A stretch of 64,000 nt of DNA from Helicoverpa zea (GCF_022581195.2 NC_061473.1:5270001-5334000), one strand, 5' to 3'. Counted from the stretch's first letter, positions 10,580-22,215 are shown. Numbers and translations: made by a program. The notes: generated by a model not told the origin, from the letters alone.

Positions 10580-10797
10580 ACGTCCGAGAGAGTAAGTCCA
10601 ATTCGTGTGTTGGCACTTGAAGCCTGCAGTTCTTCCAAGATTTTCAAAATGTACGCTCGCAATTTGTCATTTCTTGGTAGAGCCAGCAGATCAGAAGAAA
10701 CATAAGTGCTGTGTATACTGCGCGTCACTACTGCACAACGGTAAAATTTCGTCTTTATAAATAGCACAAATGTTCGCTCTCTTGCGGAGGACGTTTA
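10580..10797 (+). repeat. direct repeat, copy 2 (~215 bp)
   Basis: It is the partner of 9805-10007, sharing 'gaagcctgcagttcttccaa', 'aatgtacgctcgcaatttgt' and 'ctcttgcggaggacgttta'. It differs by a short insertion with 'tttataaatagcac' before the shared end. Confidence 0.7.
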
Positions 10798-11385
10798 AAT
10801 ACCATATTATGTGTCACACGTAGGTAAACAGGACAACAGTAGGTATATTATCATCGAACCGCTTTCAAAGATCTGATGAGCGAACAGACCAGAACTGACT
10901 TGATCGCCTCGAGAAAATCAGAGCTCTATGAAGCGATCATTCGCTTTGGTTCCTACTGTTATTGTGGTTTCTGAAAATGTATTCAATTAACCAACGATGA
11001 ATATAATTCTTAGCAACCCCGACCGGCCGACTCTTTTGACTTCTCGAAAATCATAACGTTGGTTTTTGTGCAATGCACAAACTGAAATTCGATATATTAC
11101 ACATTCGATATTCACACTTCTACAGAATTGATATTAAAAGGTTTGACAACGGGCTATAGTAGCGTAGTTAAACTAACTGAAACAATGTTAGTGATCCTTC
11201 AATAAAGTTAGAGAAGCGGGTGTGCATGATGAACATTAAGAGTTGGTAAATACGTGATGAAGATGACCTAATTCATTACTATTCTAATTTGTTCATGCAC
11301 CACAAAACTCAAGTTAAGGTGGAGAAAAGGATTACCAAGCTCCCAAAGGCCTGGGCATTTGCAACACGTTGCATGGCATCCTGGA

Positions 11386-11790
11386 AAGTTACGTAATTCT
11401 CAGCCATCAGTTTGAGCAGCGTGAGGGAGTGTCAGGCTTTGGCCCTAGTGGGCCTCACAGGGGTTTGCTGAATCTCCTTGAGGGGCGCGTGAAATAACGG
11501 GTCTCCCAGAAGCCGGAATGTCGATGACCCACTCAAAACTAATCGCTCACGCCTACGGTGGCCGGGAGTCGTCTCTCGACATCCGGCTTTCGTGGTGTCT
11601 TACCGCAGTGGCTGGGATGAGAGTTGGGAATTTTCAGTCGCTCCGCCGCCTCATTCTTTGTCATCCCATTTCTTCTCGCTCCAGATCATGGTTTAAACCG
11701 GGGCCGGGTGCGATAGGTCGCACAGTCCGCACAGTGGTGACACCCGGGCGCCACCTCCATGAGATCAGAGTTGGGAATGTATGTTTGCAA
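11386..11790 (+). repeat. retroelement-derived repeat inside the Helitron
   Basis: It is moderately GC-rich with 'gagcagcgtgagggagtgtc', 'ccggaatgtcgatgaccca' and 'gacacccgggcgccacct'. It shares the gtgagggagtgtcag core with the repeats at 2725 and 59050. No intact ORF; family unassigned. Confidence 0.4.
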
Positions 11791-12594
11791 AAACTAATAG
11801 AACATTTAGCGAAAACACGTTTGATAGTAATTCTGTCTTTGTAACTGAATAATATCAATGATAATAAGCGTGTGACTGTGACTGTTCGTAATTGTGAACG
11901 GTGTATTTGTGATATAATTCTTAGCTCGATGATTTGTGATCAGAAGTTGAAAGCAAGTATGTCTCTGGCCTGCGACGCGTAATTTGTACGTTTTCAGAAC
12001 GAACGAACTCTTGTCTTCTGTTGACATCTTGTTGACGTATTGTGACAGGTAGTTATAACCATTGATGTTAATTTTAGAAGTGACACAATGTGTTTCGGTC
12101 GTATTTTGCCTACATTCTTCATTACTCAAAAAGTGTATTAAAACCAGGAACTTATTTTTAAGGATGTTTGAATATTAATTACAATGTTTTTTTTTATAAT
12201 AATAAAATCTTAGACTCGCAATACACTTTCAGTGTGATGCATGTTTGTTATTGGATGAAATGAATGGATATTCATGTTTATGAGAGGTATAGCTTATATT
12301 ATGTCAGAACAACATATGTAGAGTTTTTAAGAATGTGGGGAAGTTCATAATTTCTTCATGACGTGGGTGCCGCTTCCCATGGGAACTACTGCCCGCACCG
12401 GGATAAAATATACCCTATGTTACTCGCAGATAATGTAACTTTCTAATGGTGAAAGAATTATAAAAATGTCCCTGACGATGCGCTGATATTTCTTGTAGTG
12501 TTTTTATAGTAGCGAAATACACACGTCGTCATAAATTTTTTTCTTGAAAGTAAGACCATACCATGACAAAGTGAAGTCTGTTTTCATTGTCTGT

Positions 12595-12757
12595 TTGCTG
12601 GGGAGTTTGTTCCACCACTTCTTCTTCCCAGCAAAAACACATAGGAAGTGGTGAAGGGCGGGCGTTTTGGGGGCTGTCTTTTGTAGATTTGACGTTCAAA
12701 AAGTGCTGATTTTCAGCCTACTTTGAATAAATGACTTTTGATTTTGATTTTGATTGA
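12595..12757 (+). mobile_element. 5'-truncated retroelement 3' end, GATTTT tail
   Basis: It carries 'cacttcttcttcccagcaaa', 'cacataggaagtggtgaagg' and 'tttgaataaatgacttttga', ending in repeats of (ttttga). The same sequence lies inverted at 16276-16448. It is a retrotransposon 3' end with no coding content. Confidence 0.7.
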
Positions 12758-13269
12758 TATTTTACCTACTACCAGTTTTATGGCACATCTGTTTCTGCAT
12801 GATTTTCTTCATCTATAATTTTAGAATATCATTTCTTTAAATTCAGTTTTTTGCTCAAGTTACTTATAAAAGCGTTATTTTCTATGTAAAGATTGATAAT
12901 AGGCCGATAAACTTACAAAGTTCAACATTCAAATATGTGTCATTATTGCGCCCGCTGTTGCAGAAACGTTAACAGAAATTATAGTTCATTGCTCATCCCC
13001 CGTAGGTGATAGCGTGATAATATATATCCTATATGTTGAACTGGCCCCCAGGTAATATTCATGCAAAATTTGATTTAAATCTATGCAGTACTTTTCGAGT
13101 TCAGTGAGACCAAACATACAGACAAACAGACAAACAGACAAACAGACAAAAATTCTAAAAACTATGTATTTGGGTTCAGAATCGATAATAGATCACCCCC
13201 CAAGTATTCTTTTAAAAAAATATTCAATGTACAGTTTTGACTTTCCTATCATTTTATTATATGTATAGA

Positions 13270-14119
13270 TACCGAATTTTACTCCCATACTATCAGTATC
13301 AAAATTGAAATCTGGTATAGGCGCTGTAGTTTCTGTCCAATCTTCTATATTTGTAGTTATATCTTGCGGATCATTAGATGGTTGGTCGGAAGACATCTGC
13401 TGTTCTTGGACTGTCTCGTTTTGGCAGTTTTCAGAAATAACAGATGTCAAATTTTCTAAAGCCAACTCTTTTTGAGATTCGTGGGATAAAGGTGGTAGTT
13501 CGTCACATCTAAATTCACCTGTATTGTAACAGTTTTCTGATAAATTCGAAGAACCCAATATCTCATTTTTAGAGGTGTTGTATGAAGCTTGGTTATCCTG
13601 ATTTGTAAATGAAGCCACGTATTGAGAAGGTACCATAGTTTCAGGTTCCATTTGAGTTACCTCATTTGAACTTTGATTCGCAGTAGGCTCGGTCGCAGTT
13701 GGAGATTTGACCAACTTTGACCGTTTGGCTTGAGGAAAAAATTCTTCTGAGGAATCTGAGTCATAATCCTCTTCTTGAAAACGTGATGAGGTAGAAGTTT
13801 GAGGTGACGGTGTGTTCACAGTGCACAGTGAATGATCACTCCCAACACACTGTGTATCGTCTTCATCGCTACTAGGTTCAGAAGTAATAGGTTTCCGAGT
13901 TGAAGTACCGACCAAATTTGATTGACCTTTAGTAGTAATTTTTGACGATTTGCGTCGGTAATTTATAGAAAAAGAACTCTCACTATCTGATGTATTTTCT
14001 TGTGGGTCAAAATCTTTATCCGAACCAAATTCTCCATCATCATCTTGGTAAGGATCCGCCTCGGAAATGTTGTCGGAATCATCGAAAATGCTCATCTGTC
14101 TTATTTTGCGCTTATCCAT
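13270..14119 (-). pseudogene. piggyBac-type transposase, N-terminal part
   Basis: The minus-strand ORF starts MDKRKIRQMSIFDDSD at 14119 and is rich in acidic and Ser/Thr residues for about 280 residues, the usual disordered N-terminus of piggyBac transposases. It ends IPDFNFDTDSMGVKFG at the Helitron boundary. The coding beyond 13270 (YTYNKMIGKSK...) is Helitron sequence. The catalytic part continues at 8828. The ATG directly follows a TTTTAG acceptor at 14120. Confidence 0.85.
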
Positions 14120-14430
14120 CTAAAATACGTAAAATAACCCATTAGACATCAATTTCACAGAGTAAAATTATTAATTCATAGTGAAATAGTATACTATTGG
14201 GCTAAGGAATAATACATAAGTAAAATAAACTAAATACTTACGATGTTTTGTCGCGGCAAATATTACGATACACCACGAAATGTTTACCGAACGCGAGCGC
14301 AACCCGCAGTGACGTTGCCGCACTGAATGTAGGAGCGCGGTATGCGCGCGAGACGTATTACACGTTGTGCGTGTGTGACTACCGTTACCGCCCACTGTCA
14401 ACGGAACTTATTTGAAATAGTTTAAAACTT
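14120..14430 (-). promoter_or_regulatory. 5' region of the piggyBac gene with a 5'-UTR intron
   Basis: On the minus strand a GTAAGT donor after 'aaaacatc' at about 14243 and a TTTTAG acceptor just before the ATG bracket a short intron in the 5' untranslated region. Upstream (14260-14400) is a GC-rich stretch that is probably the promoter. No TATA box seen. Confidence 0.5.
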
Positions 14431-14433
14431 AGG

Positions 14434-14912
14434 GACATGGCACATTATAGCAGCACCGCAAACGCACGGCTGAAGCACGGCGTCGCCTCGAATTTAGACT
14501 ACGGCTAGCTGCCAGCGCGCTAATTACGCGTTGTCCGCAAGGTGCAAGCTCGCCGTCCGCGCGCCGGCCGCGAGGTGTAAGCTTGCTGTCACCGCAAACT
14601 CAATATTATTTTAAGACAGTTATGATTGAACACGACGCAATGACGTTGTTTCGCTGCCGGCTCGGAGTCGGCGCGTAATTAGCACGCCGTCGGCACGCTG
14701 TACGCATGAGGTCCGCTCGCTTGCAGCACGCGGGCGGCGAGTCGAGTTGTGTGGTAGCGGCAAGCGCGCTGACTGCTCGCCGTTGGCTTTTTCATATTGA
14801 CATTACGAAATATATTATAATATACACGATTTAATGCTCTAAATTGAATGACAACTTAAATGCTGGTGTGGAGCCGTGCTGTTGCGGTGCCGCTATACTG
14901 TGCCATAACCTT
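14434..14912. mobile_element. inverted-repeat element next to piggyBac
   Basis: The left end 'atggcacattatagcagcac' and right end (reverse complement 'atggcacagtatagcggcac') form imperfect arms of about 35 bases continuing to 'gcacggct'. The interior is GC-rich and non-coding. The target-site duplication is not evident. Confidence 0.6.
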
Positions 14913-15245
14913 TAGTCTACGTGACAGTAAAGCTTCGGGTATTTTACATGTTGTGACACAAGATACATTCAATAGGATTTTAACTTGAACATTCATCGGA
15001 AATGAACGTTCTGTCGTAAAGTCAAAATGTTATTTGTGCCGTCGGCTTGGATTGCCGGCGGCATAGCAGCTCGGCATAAACCCGGTGGCAATCCCGCCGG
15101 CATGTGTGTAGTAGCCTTTAAAAAACCCATAAAGAAAAATCCTATGGACAATTTAAAGTTAAAACTAGTATATTTTGGATAAGAATTACATACCTTTCTA
15201 TTTTTTTATTAAACAAAAATAAATATTTTAGCAAAAAAATCTTAC

Positions 15246-15380
15246 CTTTATTATTTTGTGTTTTCTTCTTCACAAAATGCTGAAGTAAGCTCCTGTAAGT
15301 ACAGTGAGTGTATAAGTTGTTTCTGAAAATTGACAGTATTTATAGTGAAATTAGAAATCAAAATGATTTGATAAGATTGC
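15246..15380 (-). promoter_or_regulatory. orphan MBF2-type promoter and noncoding first exon
   Basis: It closely matches the gene A promoter block: TATAAATA at 15344-15337, a GATA motif (gataag, 15370-15375), and a noncoding exon ending at 15246 with donor GTAAG. Downstream on the minus strand (down to the piggyBac region) there is no MBF2 coding exon, so the copy has lost, or never received, its coding part. Confidence 0.7.
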
Positions 15381-16275
15381 GTTTAACCCAGTTTTAAATT
15401 ACTGTTATCCTTCCAAAATCTATGCGATGGCATATTTTTCACAAAAACAACTTAACTAGATAAGTAATGCATTTTGGAACTACCTACAGTACTTTCAATA
15501 TCGTTAACTTATGAGACAATTTCGGCTCATTTTATTATGATAATTGAAATAAGCCAAGTATTCACTTGGCGTACTATATTTATAGTAATTAATGTAACAT
15601 TCCGCACACCCGGGTAAAATGCCTTTAATATTTCTCAATAAATTGGCTATATCTAGCACAGAATTATTAACGCTTTAAATTCAAGAAAACAGACAAACTC
15701 TTCAGCTTTATAATATTGGCATAGATGCTGTAACCGTCGATACTACGCCAGCCGCTACGGCGTAGCACGCTGCTACGATCTGGCTACGATCGCTATGCTT
15801 GCTCGGGGGTAAACTTTGTTCTTCCTGGTTTTAAGATAATCATATTTTGGCCTCTGAATATTATATAAGATTTTATCTAGCAATGGTATCAAAAAATAAC
15901 TCACGGAAAAACTTTCTTTAAAAATGTATTTTGGAATGCGTAATAATAGTTTCATTGTGTTAACTGTTTTACAATATTATGCTTATCTTTGTGTATATAT
16001 GATATCTCAACGTACTCATCTATCTAAATACTTCGAAGGAACTTTAGTCCAAATTGTCACTCTGATCAAAATTCTAACTATCGTTATCAAAAATAAATCG
16101 CTAAAATAGAAGCAGGTCGTCAAAACAAAACAATCAATACATACGATAAGATATTTATCATATTTTTTGAAAACATTTTGTAATCAAATGTTATGTGGTA
16201 GTTAGGGGGTGTTCCTTCGCGATACCTAATTATGCATTTATACTTGACCTACTGTACTGAAACAAAAACCGTGTG

Positions 16276-16448
16276 CAGTGTCAAAATCAAAACTCATTTA
16301 TTCAAACTTGGCTGCAAAACAGCACTTTTCGAACGTCAAAAAAAAATTACAAAAGACAGCCCCCAAAACGATCACCCTTCACCACTTCCTATGTGTTTTT
16401 GCTGGGAAGAAGAAGTGGCGCAACAAACTCCAAAGCAACAGTGTTTGT
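16276..16448 (-). mobile_element. retroelement 3' end with AAAATC tail
   Basis: It is the inverted counterpart of 12595-12757 (minus-strand tail of ttttga repeats at 16278-16292). A short duplication cagtgt flanks it. The three overlapping ORFs across it are not genes. Confidence 0.7.
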
Positions 16449-16554
16449 CATGAAGTTAGTATTTTATACTTTGCACTAGCAATCAATGCTAATCTATATC
16501 TATTTATATGGTTCAGCCATTGTACGGTGCAAATACTTGTATAACAAAAAATCC

Positions 16555-16695
16555 CGTGCATCGGAGAGCACGTAAATGTTGGTCGTGTGTCTGCGCCAAT
16601 ACTTGTGCACTATAATATATCCTGCGGCGTTGGCTGATCTCTTTACATGAGAACAGCCACCGTAGCCGATAATCGGCTATGAGAACATCATCATC
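16555..16695 (+). mobile_element. SINE 3' fragment
   Basis: 'cgtgcatcggagagcacgta', 'ttgtgcactataat' and 'gagaacagccaccgtagccg' match the body of the SINE at 26974-27334. The tRNA-like head is missing. Confidence 0.7.
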
Positions 16696-16905
16696 ATAAC
16701 AAAAAAGAAACATACATTTTGCGCATTTATCCAGCTGTTCCCCGTAGTGCATGAGAGAACTACTTCCATCATCCGGCTAAAAAGTATCTCGTGTGCTTTC
16801 TTAGGGTTCAAAATCGATCAAAAATTTGGCGTGAAAGCGCGATAGATAAGATAGAAGGTTAGTTTTCGCGGTCGTTCCGTAGATTGATGCTTTTTTGACT
16901 AAAAA

Positions 16906-17110
16906 CGCTTTTCACTATGGGATATAATATAAAATATGTCTCCTGAGATATACATAATAATTATTGTAACGCTCGTCATACATTTTACCCTGTGCTATAA
17001 TATATATTACATCCCAAACTATAAATATTTTTTCAAAACGTTTGACGAGCGATAAAACATTATATCTCAGGATGTAATATATATTATATTATATCCCATA
17101 GTGAAAAGCT
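16906..17110. mobile_element. MITE with gcttttcactatggga termini
   Basis: The inverted termini gcttttcactatgggatata and its complement frame about 205 AT-rich bases containing a second inverted pair (tctc[c/a]tgagatata...). It is inserted in copy 2 of the segmental duplication and absent from copy 1. A lone terminus (gcttttcactatgggatgta) is at 57185. Confidence 0.8.
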
Positions 17111-17929
17111 AGCTTGATTGTGGGTTCCGGCTGTCATTATCGTTCCGCGTACAATATAGCTCTATATATGTAGGTGAAGTAATAGTTTATTATCGAATCA
17201 AAAGCATAATACCTACAGATTGACAGCACTTTAGATAACAATGTTTATGTTCTTTTAATACCTTATAATTTGTCTGTTATGAAAAGTATTGCGATAAAAT
17301 TGATATCAGTAATTGTCTACGTTTTAAGTACGCCACCTATTAGATATACTATTTTATGTTATCACAATGTAATTAAAAAAAAATTAACAAAAAGGATTTG
17401 AAGTAGTCCAATAAACTAGGAAGTAAAGTCACATTTTAAACGAATTAAACAAAAATATGTAATTAATGATAAGATTTCATTGTTTGTTTGTTTGCACTGA
17501 ATGAGCCCCAGAGCTACTAAAATTATTTAAATATCAATTCCACTGTATAGAAGCTATGCCATCCCCTAGGTGTCACTTTGTGACCTCACACTCTTTATTT
17601 CATACTCTTCTTATACTCTCTCTTTTTATTCCCCTTACAAACTACCTAATATACCTATGTACCACCCCTATACACTACCTTATATACCCTATGCGGTCTC
17701 CTAAGTACTCCACGTATTAGATATGCTTCATGTAAACACAATCAAATTAATGTGAATATACGTGCATGTGATGTGTGAAAACAAAAACACAGAAACACTT
17801 ATTCCTTAACTTTAATTAAAACTTCAAACCAAAACATTTTAATATCCTTAAAATTAATAGCACCATCAATCAATATAGGATCAAAATTCTCTCCAAAATT
17901 TTTGAAGACTCAAGTAGTTATACTGCAGT

Positions 17930-19521
17930 TTATCGTCCATAAAGTTCAATGCGGTACTGGTACCCAAAATGCACCAGTGACTGCAACCTGATGGTGACCA
18001 CGGTACTCCCGACGCCACCACTCCTGATGCCGGCACTGGCGCCCTGGTAATTCCCGTAGTGTGTCACCCGGATGGCAGTGAACCGGAGGCCGTTGTTGGC
18101 GCGGAAGGTAATGTCTTGGATGTGGCGGTGGCCAGGAATACCGCTTCTGACGTGATGGGTCCTGGATGATTTATTTGTTACTTGTTACTTTATGTACAAA
18201 AATGTATAGTTTAAAAAACTAAAAAGTCACGCTAGTCATGTAATGTCATCAGAACTCAGAGCGTGTGCCATCTTAACGGAAGACAGGGAAGTGGGTCAAA
18301 TTAAGATTCTAAGATTTTCTTACATACATAGTTACAAATGAAGCTAATATAATCGTGTTAAAAATTATACATTGGCGCACAGACATTCTCTACTAGTCAA
18401 CAATTGGGTTAAAGGGAGATAATAATTAGGTCCAAAAAGTTAATAAATCATCATAAAGACGATCATGATAGTAGGCATATTTTCAAGTCATTTATTTATT
18501 TAGAACATATAATTTACATTTTTAAATATTAAATATAAAAATAAAAAACATTTAAAAATATAAAAAATAGGTTGCCACCGATATCGGGCACAGGGTCCAA
18601 GGTACCGGTGGTTAGGGTCCCAGAGACAGAAACCTCCTCACAATACGTGCCGTATCAAGGAGTACTGCCTTCTGAATCAGTCCCTTGATCCAGCCGCCCA
18701 ACGAGAGCCTCCTGAGGTGTTCGTCGAGGCTCTTGGCTATTAAACCATTGGCCGTAACGACAATCGGCACAACAACAGCCGTGTCGACACTCCACATGGC
18801 GACAACCTCGTGCGCTAAGTCGAGATATTTTATTTGTTTCTCTTTCTCAGCTTTCGACGATCATGATAGTAGGCATATTATTATTATGATAGTAGGTCGA
18901 TAGAAATGGCACTGTGGTTACCTAAACGCTGTCAAATAACTCTGTGGCACAACACACAATCGTGATGATTACTGACGTCACGAGCACTGCTCAGTAATTT
19001 AGTAATATAGTGTTTTATGGTAAAAACGATATGGTACATATTTGTATCTCGGTCACAGTATATGCAAAAATAAAGACCCATTTCTCATAGCAAAGGGGAA
19101 AGTATTGTATTTGTGAAGTTAGTAATGCAAAGCAAAGGCAAAATAAGACCAAAGACGATTTTGAAAATTCGTCATTTACCGTCATTACACTTTGAAGAAA
19201 AATATTTCTTACTAAATAGACCCCTACAGTTTTCTATCACGCGCAAAAGTTTGTTAGATCTTGCAAGTGATTTTCTCCATACTCTTCCCATTAAAAAGAA
19301 TCTTGTGATCTAGTAATCCCTGGTAGTACCAACCTGGACAGCAATCTACTGTTGCCAATGACGCCGACGTTGATGTTATTGCGTGACGCCACAGCAGTCA
19401 CATCAGCCACGTCAGTCCCATTGATGTCCTCATACGTCACCACCACCTCTGGCATCTCACTGTCGATGGAAGCCGCGGTGGCTGCAGCAGCTAGCAACAT
19501 GACCACTAGTAGGCTCTTCAT
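17930..19521 (-). CDS. MBF2/REPAT-family secreted peptide, copy B
   Basis: Exons 19521-19334 and 18161-17930 encode 139 residues. Residues 1-17 (MKSLLVVMLLAAAATAA) are a signal peptide. Exon 1 ends IGNSRLLSR across a GTTGGT donor, and exon 2 carries the MBF2 core with IRSGGVGSTVVTIRLQS and a YRIELYGR end. The ATG follows a TTCCAG acceptor directly. B is about half-way between A and the C-F group: its N-terminal half is shorter, and it has NNINVG where C-F have an N-glycosylation sequon N-I-S. The intron holds a 374-base LINE fragment (18482-18855) with a perfect target duplication. Secreted peptide, likely of the pathogen-response type; function inferred from family only. Confidence 0.82.
18482..18855 (-). 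mobile_element. 5'-truncated LINE 3' end in the intron of MBF2 gene B
   Basis: The minus strand encodes a C-terminal ORF tail (LDLAHEVVAMW, VVPIVVTANGLIAKSL, LLDTARIVRRFLSL then stop) of the type found at the 3' end of some non-LTR retrotransposons, followed by an A-rich tail. A perfect 24-base target-site duplication flanks it, at 18458-18481 and 18856-18879 (gacgatcatgatagtagg...). Confidence 0.8.
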
Positions 19522-19940
19522 CTGGAAGACAATATAATGATGATTGCAGGAATGTGTATAAAAATATCCATGCAGTTATTGGTGAAGGGTTGCCTGCCGA
19601 TCGTTTCAAAGGCAAGACTGGTATGATTCTTTTCGGCGATTCTAAAGGATACCAGAAACCAGTCCCTATGTGAGGTTACTGGGTGGCGCTAAGGTGAAGT
19701 TAATAACCTCTAGGGAAAGGGTTTTGAGTCAAAACTTTTGACCATGTGACCACTCAATAGGCAAAGATGGACCGGCCTAACACCATACCGGTATGGTACT
19801 TAGAATAGCCAGCTTTACCCAATCACATGCATATGACGCTTGATGCAAGTGTATGTTAGTATACGTTCTGTCCAGAACTTAACCTATATTTCATCCACCT
19901 TCATAGAGAATCGAATTGTATATAAAGAAAAACATTTTAC

Positions 19941-20075
19941 CTTTTGATTTGAGAGTGTAAAAGTTAATTCTCAAAATACAACAGCTGGCAGCTTCAAGTC
20001 TACTGTGAGTGTAACTTCCTTAATAAGGAAACAGTATTTATAGTTACAATAGATAATACTATCTGACCATTGCTA
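19941..20075 (-). promoter_or_regulatory. promoter and noncoding first exon of MBF2 gene B
   Basis: TATAAATA lies at 20042-20035 and two GATA motifs lie just upstream (agataa at 20050-20055, ctatctg at about 20060). The inverted repeat ttccttaataaggaa (20016-20030) falls between the TATA box and the presumed start. The noncoding exon ends at 19941 with donor GTAAA. Confidence 0.65.
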
Positions 20076-20189
20076 AGAATAATAACAATCAACTTGATAA
20101 TATAAACCGATTGATTATCTTTTTGAGATATCACTTTCCTTCCTTCCATCTTTCGTACTTTTTAAGATGCGAAAGCATCAAAAGATTCC

Positions 20190-20320
20190 TCAAGCTGTGG
20201 GTAAAGCATGACTCTTACTGACTTAAACCCATCATGTTCCTTATGCCGTTTGTGTCCTAGGCCCGTGCTAATTCCTTCGAACAATCCCCGGGGGAGTACC
20301 TGCCGAATTTCACTCCGGTA
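20190..20320 (-). repeat. dispersed repeat fragment
   Basis: 'ctcttactgacttaaaccc' and 'ttccttcgaacaatcccc' match the repeat seen at 2725-2852 and 59050-59190 in part. Non-coding. Confidence 0.4.
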
Positions 20321-20978
20321 CTTTTTTCTTATCAATCAATCACTTTATATCAAAAATGGCATAATTGCTGATAAGGCAACATAAGGTCATTAGGTAGGTG
20401 ATTTACGTAGAGGTTATCTTTATGGCTTCGCAAGCACCAAAAAAACAATGTCTGTAATTTTTTTTTTCTGGGCCAATCTGCTTTATGGTATGATTTCAAA
20501 ATCAAGCTATAGTACAAACGTCATAGTAATCGATTTTCAAGCTTATCACAATAGTGTAAGGTTAATGTTCGATTGGTTAAATTTGACAAATTCGGGTAGG
20601 TTGACCTATTGCCGTCTGTACCTTATTTGGGATATAACATTATAATCAGCGGGAACAGTTGCGGTTTCAATTAACTCATTCCAGATTATTCTGCAAAGCT
20701 TTGATGAATTTTTAGTTTTAGTAGCTATGCTTTTGCGCAATTGATCTAACAGTGTATTTCTCTTATTTATTAAACTTTAATATATATTTAACCACTTGCT
20801 ACATATACCAAACTTCATTATATCACGAACTCAAAAGTCAAAAGGAAATAAAAAAGTCAAAAGAATACCATGCATTAAACATTTTATTTATTCAATAATG
20901 TAAATGTAAGTCCTTTACGTAACAATTCTTAAAAATAATACTACCATTAGAAAATAAGTTGACAATCTTTCTATCAGT

Positions 20979-21996
20979 TTAGCGTCCATAAATTTCGATG
21001 GTGTAATGATACCCGCGTCCTACCGCAGTCTGGAGCCTGATGACCACGAAGGAGTTCCCAACACCTCCCGACTTGATGGATGAAGTGGCGCCATCTACAG
21101 AGCCGACATGTGTCACCCGGATCGCGCTGATCTTAATAGGATCGTCCGATCGGAATGATATGTCTCGGACATGTCTTGCTTTGGCAACTGCATTTTGGAC
21201 GTGAACACTCCTGCAAATGTGGGAAAACGTTGGTCAATGGTCGCTTATCTCGATCTTATTCCCTTGGCTATTCTCCTATACCTGGTTAAAACATATGTTC
21301 AAAAGTAGAAGTATTGAAGATTTTTTTACAAATCGCACCCACGGTTTCACCAGCGTCCCGAGATAATTGCTTCCCGTAGCCGGATGGTGACGAAACTATC
21401 CTACGTCCTTCTCTCAGGTCTAACTCCTCTGTAATTTTCAACTTAAGCTGTCCAGCCGTTCACGTGTGATGGCGTGACCAAGGGATTCGTTTTTATATTA
21501 TATACTAGCGAACCGCCCCGGCTTCGCACGGGTGCAATGCTGATACTTAATACACTACATTACACATATAAACCTTCCTCTTTAATCATTCTATCTATGA
21601 AAAAAAAAGCGCATCAAAATCCGTTGCGTAGTTTTACAGATTTAAACATACATAGGATTATAGGAACAAAGAAAGCGACTTTGTTTTACACTATGTAGTG
21701 ATATAGAAAATTAACCTAAACGTGAAATTCGAACTTCTAAGAATACAAATTGTTAAGTACTTGATTTTAGGAAGACATCATCATTGCTGGTACCTGGCTA
21801 TCAATCTACTATTGCCGATGGTGCCGACACTAATATTAGTGCGAGTAGCGACCGCTGTGACGGGCACATCGGTGACAGTGTCGCCATCTACCTCCTCGTA
21901 CGTGACTATCATCTCCGGAGCTTGCACCAAGTCGGTATGGATGCAAGCCGCGGTGGCTGCACCAACTAGCAACAACACCACTAGAAGTTTCTTCAT
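20979..21996 (-). CDS. MBF2/REPAT-family secreted peptide, copy C
   Basis: Exons 21996-21794 and 21210-20979 give 144 residues. The signal peptide is MKKLLVVLLLVGAATAA. The mature N-terminus contains EAP-like 'VQAPEMIVTYEEVDGDTVTD', then the sequon-bearing TNISVGTIGNSRLIAR. Exon 2 has the core IKSGGVGNSFVVIRLQT and the typical ending YHYTIEIYGR. Donor AG|GTACC is weak but gives the same junction as in D-F. The ATG is preceded directly by TTCCAG. Unlike the other copies I found no TATA/GATA first-exon block upstream, so its promoter is either divergent, farther away, or lost. The intron carries a 197-base Helitron. Confidence 0.82.
21505..21701 (-). mobile_element. short Helitron in the intron of MBF2 gene C
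   Basis: On the minus strand it starts TCACTACATAGTG and ends CTAG, flanked by A and T. The 3' end has a GC-rich hairpin (gccccggcttcgcacgg region). A close relative lies at 26591-26793. Non-autonomous, non-coding. Confidence 0.8.
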
Positions 21997-22159
21997 CTGG
22001 AATACAAGAATATCTAACTCTCCAAAAATATTCTCTCAGGATATAGGATCTTGTCCACGTTCAAAAACCGAGTCGTGAACAAGAACGCTACAAAACGTGC
22101 GGTGTACATGGCACGCCAATTCTATCAGGTGAGAAAATAATTAAGTGTGGCACAGTTGT

Positions 22160-22215
22160 GATTTTGGTTAGACTGGACCCCAACATAGTTGGGAAAAAGC
22201 TCGGGAAGTGATGAT
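22160..22215 (+). repeat. SINE 3'-tail fragment
   Basis: 'accccaacatagttgggaaa' followed by 'gctcgggaagtgatgatgat' is the tail of the SINE family at 33891. It lies 5' of gene C, where genes A, D, E and F also carry fragments of this SINE. Confidence 0.65.

Larger units (their letters stand above)
8829..13269 (-). mobile_element. 4.4 kb non-autonomous Helitron inserted in piggyBac
   Basis: On the minus strand the element starts TCTATACATATAATA at 13269 and ends CAGCTAG at 8829, preceded by a GC-rich hairpin (ttgccc...gggcaa). The flanking bases are A and T with no duplication, the rule for Helitrons. Removing it restores the piggyBac frame across the junction (Gly-Ile-Asp). No Rep or helicase ORF is visible, so it is non-autonomous. 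It carries nested repeats listed separately. A second 5'-terminus-like sequence, ttattatatgtataga, lies at about 10089-10103, so the element may be composite. Confidence 0.8.
15200..17240. repeat. segmental duplication, copy 2
   Basis: It is the paralog of 4050-6640. It lacks the RTE insertion (the sequence reads straight through 'gagacaatttcggctcattt') and has its own insertions: a retroelement 3' end at 16276-16448, a SINE fragment at 16555-16695 and a MITE at 16906-17110. Confidence 0.75.

Noticed and set aside
13121..13152. CRISPR-like short regular repeats (cagacaaa units) and ctgt run at 45044-45060
   Set aside because: Simple microsatellites in a eukaryotic genome, without spacers.
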